Source of the DNA: Duganella sp. 1411
GTDB taxonomy: Bacteria; Pseudomonadota; Gammaproteobacteria; Burkholderiales; Burkholderiaceae_D
Direction: 5' to 3'
DNA: 64,000 bases
NCBI RefSeq assembly: GCF_017833525.1
Contig: NZ_JAFICD010000001.1
Coordinates: 1 to 64,000, forward strand
The notes beneath the pieces are model-generated. The model saw nothing but the letters and a program-made list of their open reading frames with translations. It was not told the origin of the DNA and did no database searches. A program made the position numbers and the translations under genes. Shown here one piece after another: positions 9,801 through 18,140 of this stretch; positions within the stretch are counted from its first letter, which is position 1; each line of letters begins with the position of its first letter.

Positions 9801-11252
9801 AGCAGCACCACGTTTAGTGGTATTAGCGGCGGTTTGGTTGTTATTACAGATCAAACCAAACAACTTGCGACCGGGAAGAATGCAGAGGCTGCGGCTGCGA
9901 GTGTCAGCCGCGAAGTAACGACCGAGACTGCCGATGCAAGTACCCTGGCGAAAGGCTGGGATGCATCTCGGCTTCAGAAAGATATCGATTCGCAGGTCGC
10001 CATCACACAGGAATTCAGCAAACAGGCACCAAAGGCTATTGCTGATTTCGCCGATAAGCAAATAGAGGCACTGGTCAAGCGAGGTGCGACTTCGGAAGAA
10101 ATTGAGAAGTGGAAAGATGGAGGGATATACCGCGTTGCATTGCACACGATCAGTGGCGCGTTATCGGGGGGGATTGGTGGGGCTGCAGGTGCTGCGACGG
10201 TTGCTGAGTCTGCGAAATTACTGAACGAACTGCAAACTAGTGCGATATCGCAACTTGCTGGGGCGGGCATGGGGGATGAAGCAGCGAAAGCAGTGGTGCA
10301 AGGATTAGGCGAGTTGATGTCTGCGGGCGTTGGAATGCTGGTCGGCGGCACAACTGGTGCAGCGAGTGCTCTCGGCACCGATACGAACAACCGGCAGATG
10401 CATTGGCAAAATTATTTGAAGGCGTCAGAAAATTGCCGTAGCAACACTGCGGCAGCAGGTTGTGGGACTATATTAAAGATGTCCGGTGTGGGCTCTCAAG
10501 TCTTAGGATTCATGGCGACTCCTAGTGCAAACGTAGCTGTCAACACGGATGCGCAAGGCACTGTCGTTAGTTATACGTTGTTGGATAAAATATCCAATCA
10601 ACCTCTGGCGATCATGGAATCTCTGGATTTTGAAGCTTTCAGGAATGCTCCAGCCGGATTTCAAGCACTCATGTTGAGAGTGTCGCCCCAGTACTCGTTA
10701 GATATGGCATCAGCGATGCTGGAGGCTGCCTCGGGAAATACGGATAAGGCTGTTGTCGCGGGCATGGCCGTCATTACCTCTCCTGAGTATTGGCGTGATG
10801 TCGCCCTTGGCGTAGGCGGCGAAATTGTCGTCGGTGGGTCCCTAGGCAAATCAGTGGGTGCCAATGGAACAGCGAATGCCGCGACATCGTTGGCATTGAA
10901 GGAACAGCTAGCAGCAGAAAATCTCGCGAATATTGCCGCACAAGATAGTCGGCTAGCTAATGCGATAAACGGTAGTGGGACTAAAAATCCCAATTTCTCA
11001 ATTGGAAATGGTACTGTAGCAGAGGCTGAGCAGTTGGGGAAAACTTGGGTCGGGGACGGTGCGAAACCCACAAGTGATGGCAGCGGTTGGATAAGTGCTG
11101 ATGGGACTAGAGTCTATCGAACTCCCGTGGCAAAGTCTTCGGAATTTGCGACAACCGGAATTCAAGCTAATTTTGAGGTTTATCGTATAAACCCTGTTAC
11201 TGGGGTGAAAGAGAAGATCTCGAATGGGCATTTAAATGTAAAAAAGGAGTAG
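6828..11252 (+). CDS. Orphan 5'-truncated CdiA-type protein with alternative toxin tip
   Basis: The 1474-codon frame opens with a GTG inside the right end of the IS element and continues straight into FHA sequence (IALTADQ...LTSDIVWME), so the usual N terminus (signal peptide and TPS domain) is missing. Beta-helix repeats follow to about 9637, then a pretoxin region with the NNRQLH-like motif NNRQMH (about 10390). The roughly 285-residue tip beyond it is unrelated to that of the first copy. It ends with W-VGDGAK, SADGTRVYR, QANFEVYR and SNGHLNV motifs, which I recall from polymorphic toxin tips but cannot assign to a fold. Without an export signal it is probably a silent toxin reservoir, not a working effector. 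The Imm8-like gene starts 2 bp after its stop. Confidence 0.8.
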   Translation: MYKGMGKTELARCAARSGIALTADQISHLTSDIVWMETETVMLPDGTVEKVLVPKVYLAHAGSDAVKAGGALVTGAGVTIDTSEGIVNRGGVIDGGNGRTVLIAGQDIVNQGGAIKGGDVGLKAGRDVINQSLSVKQEYASVNTSGSYTSLSNQASITATGALGISAGRDVADTGGTIVAASAAIQAGRDIAFSALQTGSAYVADVNGNRQNDSSVTNKVGQISTTGDLSLKAGQDIKLSGTQVNLGATGNGSMLAGRDIAIAAVVDEVKTHQENDPASKSYNKIIHENQTVVGATVAAGGNLAIKAGDAGAGGLAIAGSNIAAGGAVSLAASGDVSITQVQENHLSDVAEHRESKSAFKKSSDTTADYSSVSNVIGSNVSGGAVTVKSGNDIVVTGSQLAAQDALTLNAGRDLLVSSAAQSGSENHSAEHKKSGFSLDITEGVGYSKSQDNKSGRSDTVTQVGSVLSGGSVSATSGRDTVITGSTVVADKDISIDAKRDLSIVSAENSVDSESASSSKKSGSIGTRFQAAVGTVKTTNDGTADSVTQVGSQIASLGGDVTLKAGGKYTQTSSEVKTPEGDIAIVAKDVLINAANNINNSTDHTTYSKTAIGGTITSPVLEAAKSVGGMVKAAQGTSDSRMQALAALNAAASLKDTASSLMNATNAGLRVSISLGNSKSESNVVSTSSTVAGSTIAAGGNVSITATGAGKDSNLTAIGSDITAGGNVLLSADNDVSLLAAENTVSQHSTNKSSGASIGIGFGIGGTSNGFTIDLAVSQARGKADGDDIGYTNTHVNAGNNVTVISGGDTTLKGGVIAADSVVADIGGDLNIESLQDSSKFDSKQSSSGLNASLCIPPFCYGASTVGGSVSKSKVTGDFLSVLEQSGIKAGDGGFQVTVAGNTDLKGGLMSSSQVAVDQGNNVLMTGSLTASDLQNKDEFSASGFSLSGSVSGSLGDQKPPPGKLSEDQQKAAAAGGKPTASAGVGSASGSQSSTTFSGISGGLVVITDQTKQLATGKNAEAAAASVSREVTTETADASTLAKGWDASRLQKDIDSQVAITQEFSKQAPKAIADFADKQIEALVKRGATSEEIEKWKDGGIYRVALHTISGALSGGIGGAAGAATVAESAKLLNELQTSAISQLAGAGMGDEAAKAVVQGLGELMSAGVGMLVGGTTGAASALGTDTNNRQMHWQNYLKASENCRSNTAAAGCGTILKMSGVGSQVLGFMATPSANVAVNTDAQGTVVSYTLLDKISNQPLAIMESLDFEAFRNAPAGFQALMLRVSPQYSLDMASAMLEAASGNTDKAVVAGMAVITSPEYWRDVALGVGGEIVVGGSLGKSVGANGTANAATSLALKEQLAAENLANIAAQDSRLANAINGSGTKNPNFSIGNGTVAEAEQLGKTWVGDGAKPTSDGSGWISADGTRVYRTPVAKSSEFATTGIQANFEVYRINPVTGVKEKISNGHLNVKKE
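7246..9637 (+). repeat. Long direct repeat, copy 2
   Basis: Counterpart of bases 1-2392 at a constant offset of 7245. Homologous recombination between the copies would loop out toxin 1, its Imm49-like gene and the IS, and would fuse the full-length upstream gene to the second toxin tip. Confidence 0.9.
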
Positions 11253-11254
11253 CC

Positions 11255-11602
11255 ATGAAGGCGGCGTTAAAAGGTTTGGCATGTGATGAAGTGAATGTTG
11301 AGAACTATATGCCTGATGAATCCGATTGCTTCAATATTAGGTTGGTAGCCCGAATTGGCCCTAGTGGGCAAGAGAGTAGTGATTATTTTGAGTTTTATGT
11401 TTGCACCCCTGAATGGATTAAGCGGAATAATTATTGTCCTTTTTGGGGAAGAAATCATCTTGTGGTCAACGAGTTTGATATTGTGACGATCCGCAATATG
11501 ATTGAACTACTTATAAGTAATGCCGAGGCTGAAAATTGGGGCGATTTGGCTAAACAATTGGCTGCATATATGTCATGGGAATATGATGGGTATAAATCGT
11601 GA
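11255..11602 (+). CDS. Immunity protein, Imm8 family
   Basis: A 115-residue cytoplasmic protein starting 2 bp after the second toxin stop. The ribosome site (AAAAAAGGAG) lies inside the toxin 3' end, so the two are translationally linked. The N-terminal pattern MKA.LK.L...E...ENY.P with DCFNI, then RIGP.G.ES and F.F.VCTPEW, is characteristic of the Imm8 family of CDI/polymorphic-toxin immunity proteins. The end (NWGDLAKQL...WEY) also fits. It should neutralise the tip encoded by the truncated gene upstream. It would protect the cell if that tip were expressed after recombination, or against siblings carrying it. AT-rich compared with the FHA repeats. Confidence 0.8.
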   Translation: MKAALKGLACDEVNVENYMPDESDCFNIRLVARIGPSGQESSDYFEFYVCTPEWIKRNNYCPFWGRNHLVVNEFDIVTIRNMIELLISNAEAENWGDLAKQLAAYMSWEYDGYKS

Positions 11603-12200
11603 TTTTTCGTAGTGGCGAAGCTGATTTTTGAAGGAGATTGCGGACAGCTTAAATTTTCACGGCGTCTATGCATACGAAGTCAAATCATTGTCCACGGAAT
11701 TTTAATTTAATTAAGCGAGTCTTCTCCTGCCGGGCTTCCTACTCAAAAAGTTTGTGACCGGTGTGAATGAACCACCCAGATTGTCGAGGGGCCGTCAGCC
11801 GCAGCACCCTGATATCCGCCCTGATTCTGGCCGGTGCTGGAGGCAGACGGTTATGGACCTCCGAAAATATGCTGAAATGAACAAATGTACGTCTATGTAT
11901 CCCTGTTGGTTTGGGTTTGTTCCAACGAATTTGGAACCCGTTAAAGCTAATTTGGAATATTGGGAAAAGATAGGCATGACGAGTGCAAAACGTTTGGCGG
12001 ATAGTGCGCAATGCGGCGGCTATACCCGCCATACCGGCTTTCGCCCCGAAACTATCAAGGCAGCGCAAGGTGCAGATTCCGGGCGTTGAACTGTTCTCAT
12101 CAGTTCGTCTGCGGGGCCGATTGCTCGTCCTCCGGCATTTAAGAAAGGGCATGAGTCCAGATACACTATGGTTTTCCACGCATGCCGCAGGAGGCCACAA
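11603..12200. other. Intergenic stretch downstream of the CDI locus
   Basis: About 600 bp with no convincing gene. Open frames exist (for example 11754-12089) but lack a ribosome site and any recognisable family. A short stretch near 11716-11745 (GGGCTTCCTACTCAA) resembles the toxin-1 sequence at 4078-4092 (GGGCTTCCTGCTCAA). It may be a tiny relic of another toxin cassette, but the match is too short to be sure. The promoter of the aldo/keto reductase presumably lies at the right end. Confidence 0.4.
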
Positions 12201-13040
12201 ATGAAAACGGTGAATTTTCCACCCGACCGTGCTCTGCCCGCACTCGGACAAGGCACTTGGGCCATGGGCGAGGACCCAACCCGCAAGCAACATGAGGTCC
12301 GCGCGCTGCAGATGGGCCTCGATTTGGGCATGTCCCTGATCGACACCGCCGAAATGTATGGTGAGGGTGGCGCGGAGCTGGTTGTCGGCGAGGCGATCGC
12401 CGGCCGCCGGTCCGAAGTCTACCTGGTCACCAAAGTCTATCCGCACAACGCCAACCTGGAAGGCACGCAAGCGGCCTGCGAGCGCAGCCTCAAGCGTCTG
12501 AAGGTCGATTGCATCGATCTCTATTTGCTCCATTGGCCCGGTTGCTTCGCCCTCGACGAGACCTTCGACGCCTTCGAGGCGCTGAAGAAGGCCGGTAAGA
12601 TCAAGGAGTACGGCGTCAGTAACTTCGATCTGGAGGGCATGCAGGACGCCGCCGATTGCGGCGCCGTGGCGACCGACCAGGTGCTGTATAACCTGATGAA
12701 GCGAGGGATCGAGTTCGACCTGCTGCCGTGGTGCCGCCAACAGGGCATGCCGGTGATGGCCTACTCGCCGCTCGAATCGACCGGTCGCGAACAGGCTGCG
12801 CTGCTCGGCAATCCCGGCTTGCGTGCCGTCGCCGAGGCGCATGGCGTCACCCCTGCGCAGATCGCGTTGGCGTGGGTGCTGCATCAGGAGGGCGTGATCG
12901 CCATCCCCAAGGCCGTCGATCCTGTACACTTGCGCGCTAATCGCGCCGCCGCCGATATCCGCCTCTCCGCGGAAGACCTGGCGGCGCTGGACCGAGCGTT
13001 TCCACCGCCGCGCCGCCGCCGCGCGCTGGATATGCGTTAA
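12201..13040 (+). CDS. Aldo/keto reductase
   Basis: A 279-residue NADPH-dependent oxidoreductase of the AKR superfamily, a cytoplasmic TIM barrel that reduces carbonyl compounds. Visible family motifs are GQGTWAMGE near the N terminus, the catalytic region [14 protein letters not shown] (Asp and Tyr of the tetrad), the Lys in [15 protein letters not shown], the cofactor-binding YGVSNFD, and the C-terminal IPKAVDP. The start at 12201 is chosen because GCAGGAGG lies 5-6 bases upstream and MKTVNFPPD begins the conserved fold; an upstream ATG at 12168 lacks a ribosome site. The physiological substrate cannot be told from sequence. Confidence 0.9.
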   Translation: MKTVNFPPDRALPALGQGTWAMGEDPTRKQHEVRALQMGLDLGMSLIDTAEMYGEGGAELVVGEAIAGRRSEVYLVTKVYPHNANLEGTQAACERSLKRLKVDCIDLYLLHWPGCFALDETFDAFEALKKAGKIKEYGVSNFDLEGMQDAADCGAVATDQVLYNLMKRGIEFDLLPWCRQQGMPVMAYSPLESTGREQAALLGNPGLRAVAEAHGVTPAQIALAWVLHQEGVIAIPKAVDPVHLRANRAAADIRLSAEDLAALDRAFPPPRRRRALDMR

Positions 13041-13054
13041 ACGACGAATCATTT

Positions 13055-14128
13055 ATGCTAAACCGACTGAAACAACTGTTCTCGCCAAAAGACCTCAGTA
13101 AACACATCCTGCTCAACGCCTATTGCACGGTGGCCGACGCTCCCATGTCCGGCTTCCCGCACGTGTTGAATGTACGTCGCGACCTGTCCGATCCGGAATT
13201 GCAGCCGCATCTCAATGGCTTCATGAACCATCTGGCCGACGCCGGCCAAGGCAGCATGACGCGTGTGCGATACCACGTGATCCGCCATCTCCAACGCGTG
13301 CGCCAGCATGTCAGCCTGGCCGTGGAGGAGGGCGCGATGGACGGCTTCTCCGAATGGGCGCGGACGGCCAACGCGGTCGTGTTCATGGTCGATGGCAGCG
13401 TGCGCGATCCTCAGGGACGCATACTCTTGCCCGCCGCCGGGGACGATGGCGATCCGCAGGCCGTGATTCCGTACCCGCCTCAGGCCTGGCAGCGCAAGGC
13501 GCGCACCGACGAACTGCTCGCCGCCCGCAAGGTCGCGGTGCCGGCGGATCTGCCACCCTTAGTCTCCGAGCCGGAACTGCGTTTGCGCGCGCCGGAGGAT
13601 GTTCTCAGAAGGATGCTGGCCTTGTTCGTGGTGGCGATACGCGCGGAGTCGCTGACGGGCGATACGCCTATCACCGCCGCCGATCTTCAACAACGGTTTC
13701 CACCCGCGTTTGCCGGCTTGTCCGATGCGGAACGTGCGTTTCTGGCGCAGGAAGCTCCCACGCAGCAGGAAATCACGCAATTCCTGTGGCGTTACGAGGC
13801 TATCTTGGTGCTGCAGTGGGCGTTGGGCCTGCAGGATGCCTTGCCGTTCCCGGATGCGATCTGTGACGTGTCGACGATCTCGCGTACCGCCATCGAGCGG
13901 GGAACCGAAGGTTTGCGCAAGCAGCCCGCGATGCGTTCCGCCGGTGAGCTGCTGGACGCGCTGGACCTGCACTATCGGCTGCATTGGGCCACGCGCCAGG
14001 CGTTGCTGAAGAAGTATCCGGCGCCTGCGGGCTTGAACGACGGCGTGCTGCAGGAGCGCCACCATGCCCTGAACTGGCTGGTGCGCTTCGAGGACCGCGA
14101 CTGGGATGATGTCGATACACCGACATGA
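13055..14128 (+). CDS. DUF4272 domain-containing protein
   Basis: A 357-residue soluble protein without signal peptide. The C-terminal part has the DUF4272 signature: ISRTAIERGTEGL, then the LLDALDLHYRLHWATRQA helix, ERHHALNWL, and the terminal WDDVDTPT. The N-terminal half contains a HVLNVRRDLSDPEL stretch and looks like a separate alpha/beta domain. The function of the family is unknown. It lies 14 bp behind the aldo/keto reductase and is probably co-transcribed with it. Confidence 0.8.
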   Translation: MLNRLKQLFSPKDLSKHILLNAYCTVADAPMSGFPHVLNVRRDLSDPELQPHLNGFMNHLADAGQGSMTRVRYHVIRHLQRVRQHVSLAVEEGAMDGFSEWARTANAVVFMVDGSVRDPQGRILLPAAGDDGDPQAVIPYPPQAWQRKARTDELLAARKVAVPADLPPLVSEPELRLRAPEDVLRRMLALFVVAIRAESLTGDTPITAADLQQRFPPAFAGLSDAERAFLAQEAPTQQEITQFLWRYEAILVLQWALGLQDALPFPDAICDVSTISRTAIERGTEGLRKQPAMRSAGELLDALDLHYRLHWATRQALLKKYPAPAGLNDGVLQERHHALNWLVRFEDRDWDDVDTPT

Positions 14129-14188
14129 TGGTTTAAAAAGTGCCCACGTCTGCTAGCATGAACGTTTTTCAAACGGATGAGGCCCGGG

Positions 14189-16219
14189 ATGATCAACAAA
14201 CGCTGGCTTGCACTGCTGGCCACCACCGCCGTGGCGGTTCCCAGCGTGCCCGCGCGGGCCGCCGTCGAACGTATCGAGGTAATCGAACGCACGCCTTTCG
14301 CCGCGGGCATGAGTTTTGGCGACGCCGGCACGTATGAAAAGATACGTGGCGTCGCCTACTACGCGCTCGATCCCCGGCTCAGGGCCAACGCCGTCATCGC
14401 CGATTTGAAGCACGCGCCACGCGACGCGCGCGGCCGGGTGGTCTTTTCCAGCGAGTTCATACTGTTGCGCCCAACCGGCGCGCAGCCCTCCAGTTTGATC
14501 TATGACGTCAACAACCGTGGCGGCATCGCGATCATGGGGCAGGTCAATGGCAGGAGTCCCGTCAACAACGATCCCACCACCGCAGCCGATGCGGGCGATG
14601 GCTTCCTCATGCGCCATGGTTTTTCGCTGCTGTTCTCCGCCTGGACGTGGGACGTGGCGCCCCAGGCGCCCGGTGCGCGGCCGCTGGTGTTCGCGCCGCC
14701 GGTGGCCCGGGGTATCAAGGGCAAGGTACAGAATGAATTCACGGTCAACGCGCCGGTGGATGTCGCTGTCTACGCCGGCCAGCGCGGCCTGACTTATGAG
14801 CCGGCCAAGCCGGACGACCCTCACGCGCAGTTGACCGGGCGCGCCCGGCCGGCCGACCAGCGTAAGGTTATCCCGCGCAGCAGTTGGCATTTCGTCGCGC
14901 CGGAGCGGAAGGGCGGCCCTGGCCGCGTGCAGCTGGATGGCGGCTTCCAGCCCGATACGATCTATGAGCTGACCTATGTGGCGAAGGATCCCTACGTCAC
15001 CGGCGCCGGGTTGGCGGGCATACGCGATCTGCTGGCCTACTTCCGCGATACGCCGTTTGCGGGCGCGCCGGTGCCGAAGGCGGTGCTGATGTTTGGCATC
15101 AGCCAGTCCGGCCGCGTGATCGGCCGCATGCTGCACGACGGCTTGAATGTGGACGAATCCGGGCGCCTGGCGTTTGGCGGCGCCTACCTGCAAGTGCCTG
15201 GGGCGGGTGGGTCGGCGGGCTTCAATAGCCGCTTCGTACAGCCGACGCGTCATCCATCGATGATGGAAGAGCATGAGTATCCGGCGGACGCGTTCCCGTT
15301 CACCACCGCGCCGTCCCGTGATCCGGTGAGCGGCAAAACGGCATCCACGCTCGATTTGGCGCGTGACAGGCAGGGTAATTTGCCCAAGCTGATCTACGCG
15401 AATACGTCGACCGAGTATTGGAACCGCGGCGCGTCGCTGATCACCACCACGCCCGATGGCGCGCGTGACGTGGCGCCGGCGGACAACGCCCGGGTGTATG
15501 GATTCATGGGCGCGCAGCACTATGTCGGCCGCTCGCGCGTGCGCGCTCCGTTCACCGCTTGTGTATCCACCAGCAATCACTATTTGCCGATGCGGGCGTT
15601 GATCGTGGGGTTGGAGCAGTGGGTGGTCGACGGCAAGCAGCCGCCGGCCAGCGCCTATCCGCAGCTGGCCGATGGTTCGTTGACGACGGTGGCGGATTAT
15701 CGCGCGATCTTCCCGAAAGGATTGGGGCTGACGCCGCCGGCGCAGAATCTGCGCGAGCCGAGGTTGATCGGCAATGGTGTTCCCGTCAAGCGTGGCGATG
15801 ATTTTGAGACCCGCGTGCCGACGCCGGACGCCGACGGTAATGACAGGGGTGGTGTACGCTTGGTCGAGTTGCAGGCGCCGCTGGGTACGCATACGGGCTG
15901 GAATCTGCGCGCGCCGGAGACGGGGTTCGCATGGGCGACGTCGCGTTTCGATGGCAGCTTCGTGCCGTTTGCGCGGACGGAGGTGGAGCGCCTCGCGGCG
16001 GGCGATCCGCGGCCTAGTCTTGAGGTGCGCTATCCGACGCGCGATGATTTTGTCGCCGCTGTCCGGACCGCGGCGGAGCGGCAGGTGGCGGCGGGATTGC
16101 TGCTGCCTGAGGACGTGGCGCGCACGCTGGCCGATAACGTTGGCCTGTATGACCGGATCTTGGCGCGTGATCCTGCTGATCAGGACTGCTCTTACTTGTA
16201 TCCACGTAGGGCGGATTAG
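14189..16219 (+). CDS. Exported alpha/beta-hydrolase domain protein
   Basis: About 676 residues with a clear signal peptide (MINKRWLALLATTAVAVPSVPARA), so the protein is exported. It matches the large 'alpha/beta hydrolase domain' family: VERIEVIERTPFA.G..FGDAG.YEKI at the N terminus, YDVNNRGG, and the nucleophile elbow FGISQSGR (G-x-S-x-S-G) with the probable catalytic Ser. The substrate is unknown, probably an ester. Start 14189 is preferred over ATG 14177 because GAGG lies about 6 bases upstream and the signal peptide then has a normal length. The last residues YPRRAD and the TAG stop are encoded inside a palindromic intergenic repeat, so the original C terminus may have been replaced. Confidence 0.85.
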   Translation: MINKRWLALLATTAVAVPSVPARAAVERIEVIERTPFAAGMSFGDAGTYEKIRGVAYYALDPRLRANAVIADLKHAPRDARGRVVFSSEFILLRPTGAQPSSLIYDVNNRGGIAIMGQVNGRSPVNNDPTTAADAGDGFLMRHGFSLLFSAWTWDVAPQAPGARPLVFAPPVARGIKGKVQNEFTVNAPVDVAVYAGQRGLTYEPAKPDDPHAQLTGRARPADQRKVIPRSSWHFVAPERKGGPGRVQLDGGFQPDTIYELTYVAKDPYVTGAGLAGIRDLLAYFRDTPFAGAPVPKAVLMFGISQSGRVIGRMLHDGLNVDESGRLAFGGAYLQVPGAGGSAGFNSRFVQPTRHPSMMEEHEYPADAFPFTTAPSRDPVSGKTASTLDLARDRQGNLPKLIYANTSTEYWNRGASLITTTPDGARDVAPADNARVYGFMGAQHYVGRSRVRAPFTACVSTSNHYLPMRALIVGLEQWVVDGKQPPASAYPQLADGSLTTVADYRAIFPKGLGLTPPAQNLREPRLIGNGVPVKRGDDFETRVPTPDADGNDRGGVRLVELQAPLGTHTGWNLRAPETGFAWATSRFDGSFVPFARTEVERLAAGDPRPSLEVRYPTRDDFVAAVRTAAERQVAAGLLLPEDVARTLADNVGLYDRILARDPADQDCSYLYPRRAD

Positions 16220-16300
16220 GCGGAACGCCGTAATCCGCCAATGCATGCGCCCTCGAGACGCATGCATTGGCGGATTACGCTTCGCTAATCCGCCCTACGT
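16205..16300. repeat. Palindromic intergenic repeat, copy A
   Basis: A long inverted repeat whose arms are CGTAGGGCGGATTAG...CTAATCCGCCCTACG, with inner arms around CGTAATCCGCCAATGCATGC. It sits between two convergent genes and contains the TAG stops of both (16217-16219 on plus, 16287-16285 on minus). It could fold into a long hairpin and serve as a bidirectional terminator. Confidence 0.9.
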
Positions 16301-17007
16301 GTTTCCGTGGTTTTTGGTCGCAGTGGAACCACTGCATCTTGCAGCACTTGCCGCATGTGCTGGTCATGTTTTGCCTGGTCTTCGTCGACGCGCGCCGTGC
16401 CGTCGCGGCGCTGATCCAATTCTTCCAGCGCTTGCGTGAGATAGGCTTCCTCGGTACCGAACCATTCCTGCGAGACCTTCTCGCCCAGCATGCGGTCGCG
16501 CAGTTGCTGCCGTTGCCGCTGCCAGCCGATCAGGCGATGGAGGTCCGGCATGGCACCGAAGTTTTGTGCCGCCAGCAGCTCGTCATGGGCGCTCAAATAT
16601 GCGTGGTAGCTGGTCGCCAGCCTTCCGGCCTCGCGCGCCGCGTTGGCGGGCAGGTGCCGATTCAGATAGTCCAGCAGCGCCTGGAGACCGCCCCTGTCGC
16701 CAGCTCCAAGCAAATACGAATCCATCACCTTGCGTAGTGCGCTGTCGGCGATCAGTTCCTGGTTGTCGGTCAGCGCTATCTCCGACGACTGATCGACGCC
16801 GTTGGCGCGGCCATCCGCCATTGACGTGCGCCGTGGCGGCGCGGAGTCCGCCGCCACGGGCGCCGCCATCGCCTGCGGCGGCGGGGAGACGGCCGTCGGC
16901 TCGTCGCCCGATGACCGTCCCCAGAACAGCGCTGTCGCGCCGAGGATGCCGCCGGCCGCAGCCGACAGCATCACCGGCCAGCGCTTGTTGTCCGCCGCGT
17001 ATGCCAT
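16285..17007 (-). CDS. Lipase-foldase-like protein, C-terminally truncated
   Basis: A 240-residue inner-membrane-anchored protein. It has a TM segment (WPVMLSAAAGGILGATALFW), a Pro/Ala-rich periplasmic linker and then helices resembling lipase-specific foldases (LifO/LipH): R-KVMDSYLLGAGD aligns with the foldase motif RxxFDY(F/C)L(S/T)A, followed by LYL.R.LPANA..EA and FG.EEAYLTQALEEL.QRRDG. The motif is degenerate (Met-Asp-Ser for Phe-Asp-Tyr). Family members usually have about 340 residues. Here the frame ends in RRAD at a stop inside the palindromic repeat, so about 100 C-terminal residues are missing. Its ATG overlaps the arabinanase stop as TGATG. No lipase gene is nearby. It is either a foldase for the GH43 enzyme or a relic. 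Confidence 0.65.
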   Translation of the reverse strand: MAYAADNKRWPVMLSAAAGGILGATALFWGRSSGDEPTAVSPPPQAMAAPVAADSAPPRRTSMADGRANGVDQSSEIALTDNQELIADSALRKVMDSYLLGAGDRGGLQALLDYLNRHLPANAAREAGRLATSYHAYLSAHDELLAAQNFGAMPDLHRLIGWQRQRQQLRDRMLGEKVSQEWFGTEEAYLTQALEELDQRRDGTARVDEDQAKHDQHMRQVLQDAVVPLRPKTTETRRAD

Positions 17008-17939
17008 CAGAACGTCGGCCAGCCGTTGGTAAAGAACAGGTCGCTGATGAACAGCACGCCGTTGTAGTTGGCTTGGCTGTCGAGGCGGTGGCGAACCATC
17101 GCGCCATTGCTGATCGATTCGCCGCCGGGGGCGATGAAGCGCGAGCCGCCCGAATCGAGCACGGTGCCGCCGCCGTTGCGCATGTCGACGCCATTCTTGT
17201 CCAGGTAAGGCCCGGTGATGCTGGTGGAGCGGCCGTAGGAGATGTGATAAGTGCTGTTTGCGCCGGCGCAGCACGAGCCTTTCGAGACGAACAGGTAGTA
17301 GTAAGAGCCGTTGGCGATGATGAACGGGTTTTCGATGCCGGTGCTGTCGTCGGCCAGGCGGTATTTCGTGCCGATGGGCTTGAGCGTGTTGGCGTCGACA
17401 CGGGTGAGGAAGATGCCGTCCCAGAAGGAGCCATAGCTAAGCCACGGCTGGCCGGCTTTGTCGACGACGAAGTTGGGATCGATCGCATTGAAATTATCGC
17501 CGGGCGCCGACGTGATGACCGTGCCCTTGTCGGCCCAGTCGCCCTTGGCGATGCTGGTGGCGGTGGCCAGGCCGATCGCCGATTTCTGGTTGCCGAAGCT
17601 CGACACGGCGTAATACATGATCGCCTTGCCGTTCCAGACGTGGATATCCGGTGCCCAGACGGTTTTGGTGTTGCCGTTGTACTGGCCCCACCACGACAGG
17701 CCACCACCGAAGATGCTGACGCCTTGCGTCCACGCGCGGCCGTCCGGCGAGAATTTGACGCCGATGCCGGTGTCGCTGGTCTCGGTGATCCACCAGGTAT
17801 TGCCCTCCTTGTAGATGCTCGGATCGTGCGTGACGACCGAGCCGGTGAGCGTCCAGGTGGCGGCGCCGGCGTTGAAGGACGAGGCCAGCGCCAGGCAGCC
17901 GAGCGCCGCCCACTTTTTCAGGTGGGTGAATTTATTCAT
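17007..17939 (-). CDS. GH43 arabinan endo-1,5-alpha-L-arabinosidase, secreted
   Basis: A 310-residue exported glycoside hydrolase with a signal peptide ending at AGA about residue 26. The five-bladed GH43 core is evident: the catalytic base Asp39 in VTHDPSIY, the pKa-modulating Asp154 in NAIDPNF, the acid Glu203 in GIENPFI, plus WAPDIHVWNG and YGSFWDGI, typical of endo-arabinanases. It would cleave alpha-1,5-arabinan of plant pectin outside the cell. Start at 17939 because GGAGAC lies just upstream and the signal peptide begins MNKFTHLKKW. It is transcribed divergently from the alpha-amylase and shares its regulatory region. The downstream foldase-like gene is coupled through TGATG. Confidence 0.9.
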   Translation of the reverse strand: MNKFTHLKKWAALGCLALASSFNAGAATWTLTGSVVTHDPSIYKEGNTWWITETSDTGIGVKFSPDGRAWTQGVSIFGGGLSWWGQYNGNTKTVWAPDIHVWNGKAIMYYAVSSFGNQKSAIGLATATSIAKGDWADKGTVITSAPGDNFNAIDPNFVVDKAGQPWLSYGSFWDGIFLTRVDANTLKPIGTKYRLADDSTGIENPFIIANGSYYYLFVSKGSCCAGANSTYHISYGRSTSITGPYLDKNGVDMRNGGGTVLDSGGSRFIAPGGESISNGAMVRHRLDSQANYNGVLFISDLFFTNGWPTF

Positions 17940-18045
17940 GTTGTCTCCGGTTTTTATAGGTGTGTACTGCCGTCCCATGCTGTGCCAGCGGCGGCCCGCC
18001 GTCTAATGACTTTTTTCACATGGTTGATATTCCAATCTGTATCCC

Positions 18046-18067
18046 GACTACATATATATTTGTAGTC
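18046..18067. promoter_or_regulatory. Candidate operator in the arabinanase/amylase divergent promoter region
   Basis: Perfect 7-bp inverted repeat GACTACA-N8-TGTAGTC in the 247-bp divergent intergenic region. The two-fold symmetry suggests a dimeric regulator (LacI or similar type) of the polysaccharide-degrading genes. No regulator gene is adjacent. Confidence 0.45.
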
Positions 18068-18125
18068 GTCTTACAGTATCAAGCCGCGTAAGAATAAAAA
18101 AGTTCAAATTCCAGTTGATGTTTAC

Positions 18126-18140
18126 TGTAGTTCTGCTACA
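18126..18140. promoter_or_regulatory. Second candidate operator upstream of alpha-amylase
   Basis: Inverted repeat TGTAG-TTCTG-CTACA about 50 bp before the amylase start. It uses the same TGTAG/CTACA half-sites as the operator at 18046-18067 but with a 5-bp spacer. The shared half-site supports one regulator acting at both. Confidence 0.45.

Noticed and set aside
11754..12089. 111-codon frame in the gap after the Imm8 gene
   Set aside because: No ribosome site, no family resemblance, and composition shifts within the frame.
14153..16267. 704-codon minus-strand frame opposite the exported hydrolase
   Set aside because: Arg/His-rich shadow with no recognisable family, while the plus strand has a signal peptide and the nucleophile motif.
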